Origin: Phallusia mammillata | Taxonomy: Eukaryota; Chordata; Ascidiacea; Phlebobranchia; Ascidiidae | Assembly: GCA_003260075.1 (NCBI GenBank) | Contig: QLIY01000165.1 | Span: 81,243-145,242 of the forward strand | Direction: 5' to 3' | DNA: 64,000 bases | Part shown: piece by piece, positions 29,501 through 42,022 of the stretch | How the letters are laid out: each line of letters opens with the position of its first letter | Position numbering within the stretch: the stretch's first letter is position 1 | The notes under the pieces: generated by a model | Told to the model about the DNA's origin: nothing | Databases searched by the model: none | What the model saw: only the letters and a program-made list of their open reading frames with translations | Made by a program: the position numbers and the translations under genes

Positions 29501-32500
29501 CGACAAGTGGATCGATTTTAAATGTCAAAATATGCAACACGCGCCTATTATGGTACATTGACATAAACAAGGCTTAGGTACAAAGAAAAATAATGCGGAT
29601 CAATACAATGTCAAGGAACAAAACTATCCAATCAATCAGTGGAATTAGCGTTAATTAATTTCTGTTAATTCGGACTAATCTTCCATATTTGTAAATCGCC
29701 TTTTTGTGAAACACCAACGTGGACGAACCAGTTAACATCCTGGAGAATTTCACAGGAAAAAAATGGTCACCGCGGCATGCAAAGTGTTCCCTTATGCAAG
29801 AAAAGCGGTTCTTAAACTCTTGTCCACGGTCCGTTAGGGGTCCGTAAAGCAATTTCACGGGGATTATTTTCACGGGACAAGAATTATTTCTCCAATGGTA
29901 TTTGATGTGAGATCGTGCGAATGAATAAATTTGAATCATAATAGAATTTAAGATGGACGCTCTTTATTGCTAAACAATGCTTTTCATTCTATCGCAAATA
30001 ACAAAAATGAAACTGTTTGCGCACAACCCTGAAGTATCAAGTTTGTAGAGATCTTCTGGCAAATGTAATTTTATTCCGATGTTTCGACGTCCTATACAGG
30101 TCGTCTTCATCAGGGTAAATAACACTGAATGCGACTAGTGCACGATAAACTAAGAAAAAAAGAATGAAACCCAAGCACGCCACAACGCAACGAAAACACC
30201 GCTCGATAACGAATGATTAGGCCTCTAATCTTTAAACAGGTACCTGTAGCACGCTGAAAGCATCACGCCCGTTGGTGAATATTCCATGACTCAAGAAATA
30301 GTCTTTTCCTGTAGTCAGGCTCCCAGGTCCAAAAAAGTTCAAAAACCAACATTACCTGACTGTAAAATGTTGTATTGTTTAATTTCATTAACAAATATTC
30401 ACAAAAGTATTATATGGTGCCCCATGAAAACTGTTGGCGATTGTAAGTTTAGCCGTAAACATACATACGCACCTATTCACACGAACATTTTCTTGGCGAA
30501 TAAAAATCCACCCATTTACTGAACCTGATTTTTTATAACGTAGTTATTAGGGTTTCAAAATCAAGATTATTACTACCATATTTAACGCAATACAATTTAG
30601 TGAAAGTAAAGTCCATGCAATATGCCAGACAACATTAGTTTGGCTTGAATTCTTACAATAGCTTAATTAGAAGTGGTTTTCCACTTTCATGCACTTTTGC
30701 TTACTGTGGTAAGCTGGTTTCAACTTTTAGATAACAATATGAAACATTAAAAACTTTTTAACTTCGATGCCACACTCGCTGTATGTCACTTCCGTCACAA
30801 ACATTCGGATTCCCATCATACTTTCTCATGTATAATCAGAGACTACAATTGTATTTGTTGGCCAGACAGGAGCATTCATGACGGAGACAGTAATTCAATG
30901 AAACATAACCTTAACCTGCGTTGTAAAAGCGCAGCTAAGGAATCTAACCTAGATTTAGTTGGATCAAAAAGATTTGACAAACAATGCCAAAACTTTCATT
31001 AAAAAAGCAAAATCGCCAAAGTAATCACTTGGGTGCCAACTGCCAACCAGTTCAATAAACCGCCAAATTTTACAAAAATATCCGCCAAACCGCCAGCTGC
31101 ATTTTTTGGTGTCAACCACTCTCAAAAAACGCCAATTCTGTGGAATTTGGCGACAAATCCGCCAAATTGGCAACCCTGGCTACATGCTCCTGCTTAAAGA
31201 TTAGATGCCCAATCATTCGTTATCGCGCGGTGTTTTCGTTGCGTTGTGACGTGTTGCGTTTCATTCTTTTTTCCCTTCGTTTATCGTGCACTGTACTAGT
31301 CGCATTCAGTGTTATTTACCCTGATGTTTGCGTTTCATTCTTTTTTCTTTTGTCTATCGTGCACTGTACTAGTCGCATTCAGTGTTATTTACCCTGATGA
31401 AGGCGACCTGTGTAGGACGTCGAAACGTCGGAATAAATTACATTTGCCAGAAGAGCTCTACAAACTTGATATTATGTCTGGCAGCACACATTTGCCAGAA
31501 GATCTCTACAAACTTGATATTATGCCTGGCAGCAATAGCTTATATAACCCTGAAGTATGTCTTTTCGGTAATGCCACAATCTGCCTTTGGACGATTGTTA
31601 TGTGTGCAAAACCAGCTAAAATTTTGAATTGTCCAGTGGGAAATGAGAAACTCAGCTATTGTTTGTTGATTCAAGTTTGCGTTTTACTAAAATATACATT
31701 GAAAAAGCTTTTTGGACCACTGGTCTTGGAGATAACGAAAATGGGACCGTTAGATTCTTTTAAAGCTTAAGGACAACTGTGCTAGGACGACGTTTTGCCT
31801 TCTTTTTTATTTTTTTGGCGTTGGGTAGGAGCCTCGATAAAATTGGTTTTCAGCCTATTGTCGCATGTAAATCATTTTTAATTTAATTGTTGTGTTATTG
31901 ATTGCTGATCAATCCATTACTGGTCACAATTTTCGTGCAGGTGTCGCTTCTTCCACGCTCTTATGGAAGTTTTCGAAGCGATCTGTTTCCACTTTCCACA
32001 TCGCGAATCGATATCAAAGAGAGGTTTTCATTTGATGCCGTTGGGATCGACGACATTTGTCACGTGTCACTCGAGGTAATGTCATTCTAATGGTGATGTA
32101 AAGGTAACTGTCGTTTTACTGTCTCTAACACCCATGTATGTTTCGAAACCACAAGCATCACTGGCGTGTGTTATAAAAGGTAAATAATTAACTTCAAAAT
32201 TTATTACTCCCAAACAAGAGGACGAAGAGGTGGTATTAGAATTAGAGGCATGATAAAAAATACCGCAAAGGCTGAAAAACAAACTCTCAAATTTTCCAAT
32301 TGGAGTAAAAAATTTTAGGCCATGTTACAATTTCGTGCGGCCAACCTATTATGGGTAAATAGTAAATACCACAAATTAGATAACAAAGTATGCTTTACTA
32401 CTGGTTTCCTGGAAAATATATTTTAACATTGCAGATTTCCTGCAAAGAAAAATCGGGTGGACTTCGCCAATCGAAAAAGACATTAGGTGCGATTGTTGTG

Positions 32501-33486
32501 CCATTAAGTGATTACAGGTTGACTGACTCAAACGACATATGGCTGGACCTAAAACCGTCGGAGTTGGAGGTATCTATCTTTCTTCTTATTACAGCTCGCT
32601 ACAATATAGTTGATCCGTTCAAGAGGTGCATTAAATGCACACGCGTCTAGAATATACTTAAAACAAGCAAATTAAGTATTTGTAAACCGTAATTTTGTTG
32701 ATATGTCCAGGATTTACCCCACATTCAACTTTCGTTGTGTTACCATGCTATGTTGGGTTTTGTCACTGTTGAAGTCATTGCTGTGCGGAATGTGCCTAAA
32801 GGAACATTAGGAAGATACCAAGGTAACATAACTATCAGTCAAAACGGTAGTTTGTCGGGTTGTTGATCCCGATAAAAAAAATTAAAAGGGCGTATAGCCT
32901 GCATGATGCGCAATGGCGAATAACCGACTTTCTCGCTAGTGGACATAAAGAACTCTAAGATTCACATTTAATATCGATTATTATGGGTATATGGCAGTGT
33001 AATTGACGAGTACAAAGCCATTTTTGGGCGTTGCTTTATAATGGATCAAAGACCAATCTTAAGTATTTACTGGGATGGCCTTCTTATTATATCATTTTGA
33101 GATACTGGACCCAAAATGATATACAAAAAGTTATACACAAAGAAATAAAGTGTTACTCAAAGTTTGTTCTGATATTGGTAGATTGTTACGTTGTGCTTAC
33201 CGAGGAGCCATCAGTTGAAAAAAGTTCGAAGAAGCAAACCAAAATATCACATCGCGACAAAGACCCGGTTTTCGAAGAATCGTTCATTATCTCCATGTCT
33301 AACGACCAGCTGGTTATTATGGCAACATTATTTGTCAAAGACCGCGTTAAGGGAATTTGGATTCCTTTTGGGTTTGTGAAGTTAGGTGACGGGGTCGACA
33401 ACTGGAGCGGTCAGTTGCAATGGTCCCAGGCCCTTGCCCGGGAAGGCCAACCGGTCGTTTACTGGCATTTGTTGAGAGCGCCATAG
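26575..33486 (+). CDS. Synaptotagmin-like protein with two C2 domains and no transmembrane segment seen
   Basis: Exons: 26575-26887, 27128-27187, 27486-27643, 27831-27942, 28405-28467, 28561-28669, 29180-29382, 31941-32074, about 32435-32570, 32710-32820 and 33181-33486, with consistent phases. About 300 residues of Ser-rich, probably disordered sequence (MWGHLRESVQAHATNIV at the start) lead into C2A (IHIILTYLQTQQKLNVSIL, then SLLPRSYGSFRSD) and C2B (LSLCYHAMLGFVTVEVIAVR, DCYVVLTEE, KDRVKGIWIPFG). It ends in VYWHLLRAP, matching the WHxL motif at the C-terminus of synaptotagmin C2B domains. The usual clusters of calcium-binding Asp are not evident, so calcium-independent membrane or protein binding is likely. 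Resembles divergent types such as synaptotagmin-14/16 or B/K-like proteins, paralogue not assigned. Confidence 0.8.
30020..30260 (-). mobile_element. Penelope-like repeat copy with hammerhead motif (inverted relative to 31195-31535)
   Basis: Reverse complement aligns with 31195-31535 over the whole stretch: ATTAGAGGCCTAATCATTCG, the GCGTTGT segment, TTTATCGTGCACTAGTCGC, the hammerhead core and AGATCTCTACAAACTTGATA. It lies in the 2.5-kb intron between the two C2A exons of the synaptotagmin-like gene. No ORF. Confidence 0.7.
30068..30124 (-). ncRNA. Hammerhead ribozyme motif, copy 2
   Basis: Minus strand: CTGATGA at 30113-30107, stem II GACGACCT...AGGACGTC, then GAAACATC at 30085-30078 with predicted cleavage after AUC. 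Upstream TTATTTACC can pair with downstream GGAATAAA, with two bases unpaired, as stem I. Compared with copy 3 the helix III palindrome is broken (ACAU in place of ACGU), which may weaken dimer cleavage. Confidence 0.65.
31195..31540 (+). mobile_element. Penelope-like repeat copy with tandem units and hammerhead motif
   Basis: A unit of about 73 bases (GCGTTTCATTC... to CCCTGATG) is repeated head to tail at about 31255-31326 and 31327-31399. The first copy breaks off in the ribozyme core. After the ribozyme, a unit of about 48 bases (ACATTTGCCAGAAG... to GGCAGCA) is also tandemly repeated at about 31440-31535. Tandem partial units bounded by hammerhead motifs are typical of Penelope-like retroelement ends. 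No reverse transcriptase is in the window. Confidence 0.7.
31384..31442 (+). ncRNA. Hammerhead ribozyme motif, copy 3 (best preserved)
   Basis: CTGATGA at 31394-31400; stem II GGCGACCT (31402-31409) with loop GTGT and AGGACGTC (31414-31421), seven pairs including one G-U plus one A-A mismatch; GAAAC at 31422-31426; GTC at 31427-31429. Predicted cleavage is after 31429. Stem I can form from ATTTA-CC upstream and GG-AA-TAAAT downstream. All invariant core bases of the hammerhead fold are present. Confidence 0.78.
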
Positions 33487-34206
33487 TATAAATAATAAGA
33501 GTATGCATAGTTTCATTTTGTTGATGACATGATTTGTTGATAATAATGCACCAAACCAGGTCCGAAACACACAAGGGCGACGATGTTAACATTTGCATGA
33601 ACTTCGAACTCCTTTAATGTCGGGCAAAAACAACCTAATAAAAAAAGCTTTTAGCATTTAATGCTGTAGTTTATGTATCGATCGCCTTTCGAAAATCTCT
33701 GCAACATATTTGGTAGCGCATAAGCGCATTATTGTTGTTTTATTTATTTATTTACATGACGCATTTCAATTAATAAATTGCTTTACATGGCTTGACATAC
33801 GTGGTCGCTACTATATTTCAAACATATGTAATTGTCGACAAAAACAGGCAGTGAAGATGCAAAATTACGTTGTCATATTTTTTACTTATTGATTTAAATT
33901 GATTAGGCAATGGGGAAAAGATCTTATTTGATTACGAAGTTCACCTATATTCCCAAGACCCCTCATTTGTGTTAACAATGCCTTTGTGTAATCTATATTC
34001 CAAACCCAAGTCGTTATAAAAGCGCACATGTGTGCGTCATCAATTTTGAAAAGGAAAAACTGTGCACTTAACTACATCTATCTGCAGTTTGAAAGGGCGC
34101 AATCATATTTACAACACACAAGGCCGATCAATTTGTTGCATTGCTGTGTTTCCAGAAACCGTTTTGTCAGAAAGTTTGAACTTTTCACCAGAGACTGTTG
34201 TGAATC
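33487..34206. other. Convergent 3' region of synaptotagmin-like and adhesion GPCR genes
   Basis: About 0.7 kb between two stop codons on opposite strands, presumably both 3' UTRs. No further gene or repeat recognised. Confidence 0.5.
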
Positions 34207-37197
34207 TTAGTTGCTTCCGTTCCGAAACTGGCTGGAGGTCATTGCGGTGCCAGCAGAAACACTTGTTGCGGCACCTGATGGCCTGCTTAAGGCACCTGCT
34301 ATCGTCTTTCTCATGATAAGCTTTCGAACAACACGGGAGTTGATGCAGTAGAGCAGGAAAAGAAACAAGCCTTGCAGGCCGTTCACCACTGCGTTTGCGT
34401 AAATGAGAATGATGGAAGGATTTTCTCCAAAACCTACAGAAACACGTTTTGTGGGATTTTAGGTTTCGTAATACAAGTCACAGTTAGGGCATTTGGTTTA
34501 ATAACTAGTAAGATACGTTTTTTCTAAAAAAGTTTTCGACTTGCTTCTACAGCAGGGGTCGGCGACCTTTTTTGCACCGGGGACCGCTTTTGAAAGTAAA
34601 ATTTTACCGCGGACCGGTCATAAAAAAACTACAAATATTTAGCAATAAAAACGCTTAAATTAGTTTATCATCCCCGGAATACATGGGCAAAATGCTCACA
34701 GCATTTAACCTGAAAAATTATACGGCCCGGTAACGAACTCCTCGCGGACCGGCGGTTGCCGACCACTGTTCTACAGGACAAAGCTTACATGCAAACCTTT
34801 CCGTTAAAACAGTTTGCACGATACGTGTTGCTTTTATCGGTGTTTAAATTTCTATATAGTATGAGGTAGGTCAGTGACATGATTATCGCAGGGCTTGATA
34901 TTGCAACAGTTAAGTTACATAACATGGGTAAGAACTGTCATGAAATTCACTTACCGACTAAAAATGAAACAATCCAGGGTAGTCCAAGAACGGGTAACAG
35001 CGTCAGGACAGCTTTTAAAGTAGCAGAAAGATCTTCGTAGTTGACAAAAGATTGTCGCCGTTTCACTGCAGGTTTAAATCGATTTGCCTGGGAAGATTTT
35101 AAATGCACGAAGTATGCGACTTTAACTAAAATCACGGTGTTGGCTAGTAGCACCAAGCCGATTGGTACCATTACAGAATAGATAACCATGTTAGGGGCAA
35201 GCCAACACCTCTTGTATATCACAGAACCGTTTGTGGTTAGGTCCAGTTTGTCCATGTAAATATCATGAGTGTAGCCGATACTTAGCGCTACACTGACGAC
35301 AGCAGCCGGTACACCCCAGCCTAAGGCAAACCGAATCCCATTTAACTTTCTTTGATGTTGTGATGTGAGCATCATAGATTGGTTGGTTGTTTTAAGAACA
35401 AGTGTTATTCCTTCTAGCATCATCCAAAAACCTGAATAACAATAGACAAACGCGAAATATATATGCTGCTTGCACTGGTGTTTTTGGGTTGCACACATAA
35501 CCTAAATCTTGAGATTTGCGGCGATCGCTGCAGATTTGCAAATCATGTACATGTACTATTGTACCACAAATAGTATAGCGACTTGGAGCCATTATATGTA
35601 AAAAAGGAAAAACTAATTCTGTATGCATACACAAAAAAATCTATTTTCGTTGCAAAGCACATCTTGTGTTAAAGAAGAAAAACGTCATAAAACTGTTCTC
35701 GATATTTGTAGAACAAAACGAATTTCTAAACAGGATTTCTGTGATGGCTTTACGCAAATCGAATTGTCGGACGACTTACTTGAAGCCAGCATGAAGAAAT
35801 GGACTAAAGTTGCAGCAATTTGACAAGTGACGTTGTTTTGCAGGGCGTAATCATGTAGCAAGTTAAATACGTGCAAAAACAGGAGACTCAAGGACAAATT
35901 AATTTGTACAAAGGTACGATCGTTGCGAATACGTGCCCTTAACTTGATAAGGATTAGAGCCGTGATGACCAAACTTATCACCGAAATTGTTTCCACAACT
36001 AACGATGTCGTCTACAAAAAACAGATCAATGCATTAAATAAAGTGCTGGTAAATGAACAAAATTCGACCGTTTCAAAAGATATTAAAATTTATAGGCCAG
36101 CTAATTTGTCATGTCCGTGCGAATGTTGTGTGCCTCATAAGGCAATCTACAAATCTCAAATAAAGTACTTACCTTAACTCCATCAGGGACTTCAATGTAG
36201 GTTACAGACAGTAGAACTGCAAAAACTGTTGTGTGATTACAATAACACGACACGAAATTTTCATCCACAGTTTCTTTACATCCAAAACTAGAGTATGTTT
36301 TTTTCGCCAAGTTGATAAATGCACATCGAACTTTAACATCCACCATAAGCATTTTACTTAACGTGGGTACTATCTCTTTTTGTAAAGTGTCCATCACATT
36401 ATTTTCAACAGAAAATGCAATAGGAGCAGAAACTTTGAGCCCTGTTTTGTTTAGGAAAAAGTTCACACTTAAATGGGATGAGATTCGAATTTCTTCTTGC
36501 CTGGCGATATTTGAGGATCCAATTATTTCGTTTTTCACTACTCGAATTATATCAGATGATAGATTTAGAAACCCTACTGTGATGAAGTAGGTTTCATTGA
36601 CATCTGTAAGACCAGCAGGGGCAATAACAGTTTTATTTTCTGTCAAACTTTGTATTTTGTTTGTTACATGACTGTTTGTAAGATACAATTCCATGTTACT
36701 AGTCGTGACTGTGATTGTAGAATTGAAGGTGGAACATTGCTGGGCCAAGTTTAAAATTTCGTTTTCAATTTTCTCGATCTCGGTAAAATCAATCTTCTTA
36801 CTGTCGACGTCATTTGGAAGCAATGTGGTAGTTTTGTACTTTGTTGTGGTAACTATAAAATAAAATATAAAATATAAATTCATTTTACAAGGTGATATTG
36901 ACTCTTGCATATGTAAACGTTGACTAACCGGTTCCTACATTTGGTGTTCCTGTTGTTGATGATGAAGAAGAAGCGGTCGTGGTAGTGCTGGCAACATTAA
37001 TTGTCGCAGTTGGTGTCTTTGGTTCGGAAGTCGAAGCGACAGTTGGCGGTTGCGTTGATGTATCCCGTCCATTTGATAACGTGGTTGTTGATACAACTTC
37101 GGTACTTTTAGAAATGAGAGTGGTCGTGACTGCGTAAGCCACATTGTTTGTGTCTTGCGGACTGTCTTGGTCATTCGTATAATATCCACCAGCTAAA

Positions 37198-37245
<48 letters not shown>

Positions 37246-37873
37246 TAGATGTTTGTTTCTGAGCCTTTAGTTAACTTGATAGAAGGCTTTTCGAACCGTA
37301 TTGAGAAAAAATTGGGCATATTTGGCAACACGTTGTCTCATATACCAAAGCATTTTTTTATTAAACATTATAAGTGGGGAAGGACGTGCCACTGAAACGC
37401 TAAATGGAACAGCAAACAACGTGTTACAAAGCGTGCAGGGAGTCAAAATCATTAAAAACACCTCTCTTATTAAGTCTTTTTAATTTAATTTTTTTGTAGT
37501 GCGAGGCAAGGTATAGGCTAGACAAGCTGAAGAAAAATAGGATGCCAAACACAAATTATAAACAAGATTTATACTCAAGTACTTTTTACGCGAAACTTTT
37601 ACCGTAAATACAATTAGCACAAACCTGAAACAGAAATAAAATTATTATTGTTAATACACTGTGTCAGGTTTTGCACTTTTGGTGTCATAAGTGCGATGCA
37701 GTGGCTGAGATTCACACTTGTTAAAAAAAACAGTTTAAAAACACGTCTACCGTCAAAAGCCATTTTTTGTATTTAGGTATGAATGAAAATAACAAAATAA
37801 ACTTACCATAATAAGCTCCGACCAAGGTTTCCAAACTTAAAACAAAAAAGAGCAGCAGATTGATTGTAGCCAT
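34207..37873 (-). CDS. Adhesion-type G protein-coupled receptor with short mucin-like stalk and GPS
   Basis: Exons: 37873-37806, 37193-36929, 36852-36174, 36011-35784, 35431-34957 and 34432-34207. The first exon encodes a signal peptide (MATINLLLFFVLSLETLVGA). The second is a Ser/Thr-rich stalk. The third is a GAIN-like domain with several N-glycosylation sequons, ending in the GPS motif CYCNHTTVFAVLL, where autoproteolysis would expose a tethered agonist beginning near TVFAVLL. Seven hydrophobic segments follow: TTSLVVETISVISLVITALI for TM1, then two more in the same exon, three or four in 35431-34957 and the last in the final exon. The extracellular part has no other recognised domain, unusually simple for this class. 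The acceptor before the stalk exon abuts a poly-C run. Confidence 0.9.
34553..34768. mobile_element. hAT-type MITE, family B, in GPCR intron
   Basis: 216 bp. Left end CAGGGGTCGGCGACC, right end GGTTGCCGACCACTG, inverted with a few mismatches. Exact 8-bp target-site duplication TTCTACAG (34545-34552 and 34769-34776). A related fragment lies at about 42525-42650. Confidence 0.9.
37198..37244. other. Poly-G run before the GPCR stalk exon
   Basis: About 47 G on the plus strand, poly-C on the gene strand, ending directly in CTTTAG and the stalk exon. It could pass for a polypyrimidine tract, but it matches the other homopolymer runs that look like mis-filled gaps. Part of the intron, or of the stalk coding sequence, may be missing. 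Confidence 0.55.
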
Positions 37874-38826
37874 TGTCAAGTTAGTAAAACAAACTTATAA
37901 CTGACGAAGACCTCCGTATATTTTCCACAAAAGGAACAGACCACAAAACAACTTCGGTCCAAATGGTTACATTATAAATCTATTATCGCAACTTGCCAAC
38001 GAACAAAGAAGTCCCATGATCAATTAGGACCCAACTAATAGACCAACGAGACATTAGTCCTTCAAAGTGTGCAGACCAACTGCTGATTAAAGGTAATAAT
38101 AGATGGTGAGAGCGTATGTTTATTGGTAACAACTCAACATTGCACTCTGGCAAAACAAAATGAAAACATACGCGCTAACACAATGCCCAAGAGCAATCAT
38201 ATGTTTGTTCCGTCAAACTGAATTACTCACTTAGCTTTTAGACTCAATTCCACAAAAACACTTTCATGCAATTTAATGCGGAAATGTTAAATGGTTGCTT
38301 CCGGCGATGCATAAATGTGTTGAATGATGTGATGTTGAAAAATGTCGATGATGACGAATTTTAACAAAATTTCGGATTTGTCGGATTGGAAAAAAAGGCG
38401 AATCGGTTTTGCTGCACAGGCTGATGTCATACAGTGATATAACATTAACAGGGCTCGTTAAAAGTTCACAAAACAGAGCAATTGCTAAACCAAAACTAAG
38501 AGTTAAAAGATAAAATAGCAAGAGTACTGAAATTGCACAGTTAACGCATAAAAACGCGCATACGCATAAAAAACTTAAAATATTTTGCTCAAGCAGTTAG
38601 GAGAATAGTCATTTCAGCTGATTAGAAATTGTTTGAAATGTTTTAAAGACACAAAAAGGGCCGAGGCAGCGGTTTTTTATAATGCCTGTAGCAGCCTTTA
38701 ATGCTATAAAGCAGTTCTGGTGAGCAATGTAGCAATATGAATGATACTTGGCACTTCATTCAATCCTATGTTTAATCAATACTTATGCATAAAGTATAAT
38801 TGACACAGGTGAAATCATAGTAGAAA
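37874..38826. other. Region between SLC35F6 3' end and GPCR start
   Basis: Both flanking genes run on the minus strand, so this 0.95 kb should hold the SLC35F6 3' UTR and the GPCR promoter. No gene or repeat recognised. Confidence 0.45.
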
Positions 38827-41704
38827 TCATGCTTTCTCTTGAGTGTTGTATAGAAGTGGGGTATTTTCATTTGAAGATTTATCCTCTTCTTCAGGCTGAT
38901 TCACTTCCAAAACATTAGGTGATGTGGAATTTAGGCATGGAATTGGGATCAAGTTATTGTATATGCCTGTTCCACATATAAGAATTGCAAAACCAACAAC
39001 CTGCAAAATCGGTCCATTTGAAAGCAATGCACAACACCCAACTGAAAAGAACAACATACCTGCAACCATTGGAAGGCTTCCCACTGCACAGCTAAACTGA
39101 CACCCCATATTACCAATGTTCGAATACTATCCAAAACCATTCTGCCAAAAAAAATTGGAATAATTGCAAAAATTGGAAACACCAGCTTATTATGCTAATA
39201 AACACCAAAAGCAGTGGTGGGATTCAATTTTTTTGTCAGCCGGTTCTATCACAAAAGTCGTATTTTTCAGTCGGTTCTGTTACAAGTCCATTGACAGTAA
39301 CCAGTGAAGGCCACCCGGTTCGCTGATCTTACAAAATGACATAGACGGTTCTATAGAACTGGTGCGAACTGGCTGGGGAATTCCACCACTGCCTATAAGG
39401 AACTATCTTTTTTCATACTCTTTCATATTAATGAAAGCAACAAGACTTAAATGTCTGTATCACATGGTTTGCATTTCAATATATCAGCAAATACTAATCA
39501 AACAGTTGGAATCCCAATGTATGAGTGATTTTTAATAGGCACAGTGGAAGTAGTAAAACACAGAGTTACATATCTTAATAAACGTTAAAAACAATAGAGG
39601 AGTTCAAACTTTCTTTAATGATTGCCCAGCTTGTTTTATGTAAAAGCAGTACTGTGCAACTAACCTTGTAGTAGCACTTAATTCCTTTGTCACACTTATT
39701 CCAAAAAAGTTAAAAAATGCGATACTGCAAATGCTTCCAATCTGGGCAATAGCAAGTGTTGAATTTTGACCAATTTGATATAAACCATCCAGTGCATCTT
39801 CCAGGACACCACGCGGGTTTCCACTAAACTCGCCGGCAGGAATGTAATACATTGGAATAAGCAAAACTCCCAAGATGGTCATTCCAAAGAAACCTTTTAT
39901 AAAACATTAACCATTAACTTGAAATAGAAAATCATGTTTGAAAAAAAAGCAATGATGTCAGCTGACTTTATTAAATTCACATGGCCAGCTGTTTAGATGA
40001 TACAAAGGGTGCCAGGCTTTCACAAGCTCTGCAAAGAACTTTACTACAGGTGGTCAAACAGGTTTGGGGCAATAAAACTACAAGACAAAACATTTTTACC
40101 CAATAAAGCTGGCATGAAGTAAAGTGGAACCAAGGCCTTAAATTTTCAATTTAGAGGACTGTATACATTCTGCAATAATTACATGACAAACATTACAAAT
40201 TATTAGTTCTAAACATCATCATAAAGCTATGGAGATAAGAAATTCATCAAACCAATTTTGCAAAGGGACTGCTACTTACCTTCCCATCCAACAGCCTGTA
40301 GAGGATGAATGTCTTTGCCATTGACAAACTTTTCTTCAACAACCATTTGAACCCCACTTATAATTTGGGCAATAAGAATAATCAAATCTCCTGCAAAGTA
40401 TAATGAACTATAAGCATACTATACAATGCATTAACAAACAAACTAAGCGAACTTGGGTATTGTATATTAGCCAGTGTAGCTGTTTAAAAAGTTTAACATT
40501 TTGGGGCCTGTGTGTTCACCAGTGGGTTAACTGTGACCAAAATTTGCACAACTTTTGAATAACTATCTATTTGAGGTTAAACCACTCTTTCTTCACAAAT
40601 AGAAAGAAACAAACACTCCAGCAAAAACCAACAAAATGATATGTATCCTTTTCAGGAAAGAAAACTAAAAAACATCACGATTCATTTGCAAACTTACCTG
40701 TCAATATTTCATTTGGTCCATATTCATCACTTGAAGAAAAGACTATGTCTGAAATGCCGACTAAAGCTAAACCTATGATGGTTAAAAATATTCCAAACCA
40801 GGCTCTTCGTTTAATTACACTACCAAGGAATGCGACTGAAAGTAATGCAGTGAAAACAATAATTGCCCCTCTTAACATCTGGAAACTTGAAGCATATGTA
40901 TAATTCAATCCAATGTACCTGAAAAAAATTATTGAATAAACAAACAAGGTAATATCTAACGGTGCATTATTCAGGCAGATTTTATTATTTTGCACAACAT
41001 ATTTAGTATTTCACAAAACACTAAAGTGTCCCCCTCAGGGAAGGGGATGCATATTAATTACAGTAACATAATATATTCAAATCATAGAAACTTGCTTTTG
41101 GATGGTCTAAATACCACATAACCACACTGCTTAAAAGGTTAAGATATTGTAGTTAATGACACTAATTCAATTGATGTAAACTTGTTTAATCAGAGTCCAA
41201 AAAGTACGTTTTTCCTTGTAGACCTACATTAGAGATGTCCCAGTCATGTCACACAAAGCAGGGCCAAGAAACAAAACTGGACTGAAATTTTGATTGCCAA
41301 AATTCATTTCATTCTTTCTGTACTTGTGCCAGTAGTACCATATCTTAAACACCAAAAGGCATGAAAATTCCCCAACAAACATTCCAACAGCCTGGAAAAA
41401 CAAAGGTGTACAAATCCTTTAGACCTCCTAAATTTGCACAACACTAAGCAGGATCACAAAGTGATTGTTATAATACCTGCAGAAAGGGATGATCAAAGAT
41501 GTGGTTTGTGCCTTGTGGTCCTGGTGCACTTTGTTTATCTGCCCATCTATTTTACAAACACAATAAAGACTTCTGAAAATTTGTGTTAAGAACGAATAGG
41601 GAAACAACCAAATGCACCAAAAATACTTACTTGGTTGCTAATGTGTTTATTGAACCAGTAATCACCATTCCAACAGCAATCGAAAGTTGATATGGGCTCC
41701 ACAT
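38827..41704 (-). CDS. SLC35F6: SLC35F6-type nucleotide-sugar transporter-like protein
   Basis: Multi-pass membrane protein of the drug/metabolite transporter superfamily. The vertebrate member is reported in lysosomes/mitochondria and to bind adenine nucleotide translocase 2. Exons (approximate): 41704-41633 (MWSPYQLSIAVGMVITGSIN), 41548-41478, 41392-41227, 40919-40700, 40391-40281, 39895-39664, 39140-39060 and 39002-38827. Diagnostic blocks are GLNYTYASSFQMLRGA, VVEEKFVNGKDIHPL, AVGWEGFFGMTILG, KELSATTRMVLDSIRTLVIW and a C-terminal NTPLLYN close to a dileucine-type sorting signal. Length is about 370 residues, as in the family, with about ten hydrophobic segments. The third exon's donor is GTAGGT, splitting an ATG codon. 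No defect seen. Confidence 0.93.
39212..39391. mobile_element. MITE with CAGTGGTGGGATTC ends in SLC35F6 intron
   Basis: 180 bp. Left CAGTGGTGGGATTC, right GGAATTCCACCACTG, inverted with one or two mismatches. Flanking 8-mers ACCAAAAG and CCTATAAG agree at five of eight positions, so the insertion is probably old hAT type. Confidence 0.75.
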
Positions 41705-41943
41705 CGTTTTGTGGTTGTTTACCAAAACACAAATTTAAACAACTTAACAAACATAAAAACAACAAAGTATGAAATAAACTGGCTGGCTACACAACATACA
41801 CAATTCCTGACCAAACACAACGTTAATGCGTTAGTAAACATTACCACATTGTATGTATAATATGTGTGCAGTGTATGTACAGTACATGTGCCTGAGCTAA
41901 CATAGGGCAGCCATGCATACACAAACACACCTACCCCGGCCCC

Positions 41944-42022
<79 letters not shown>

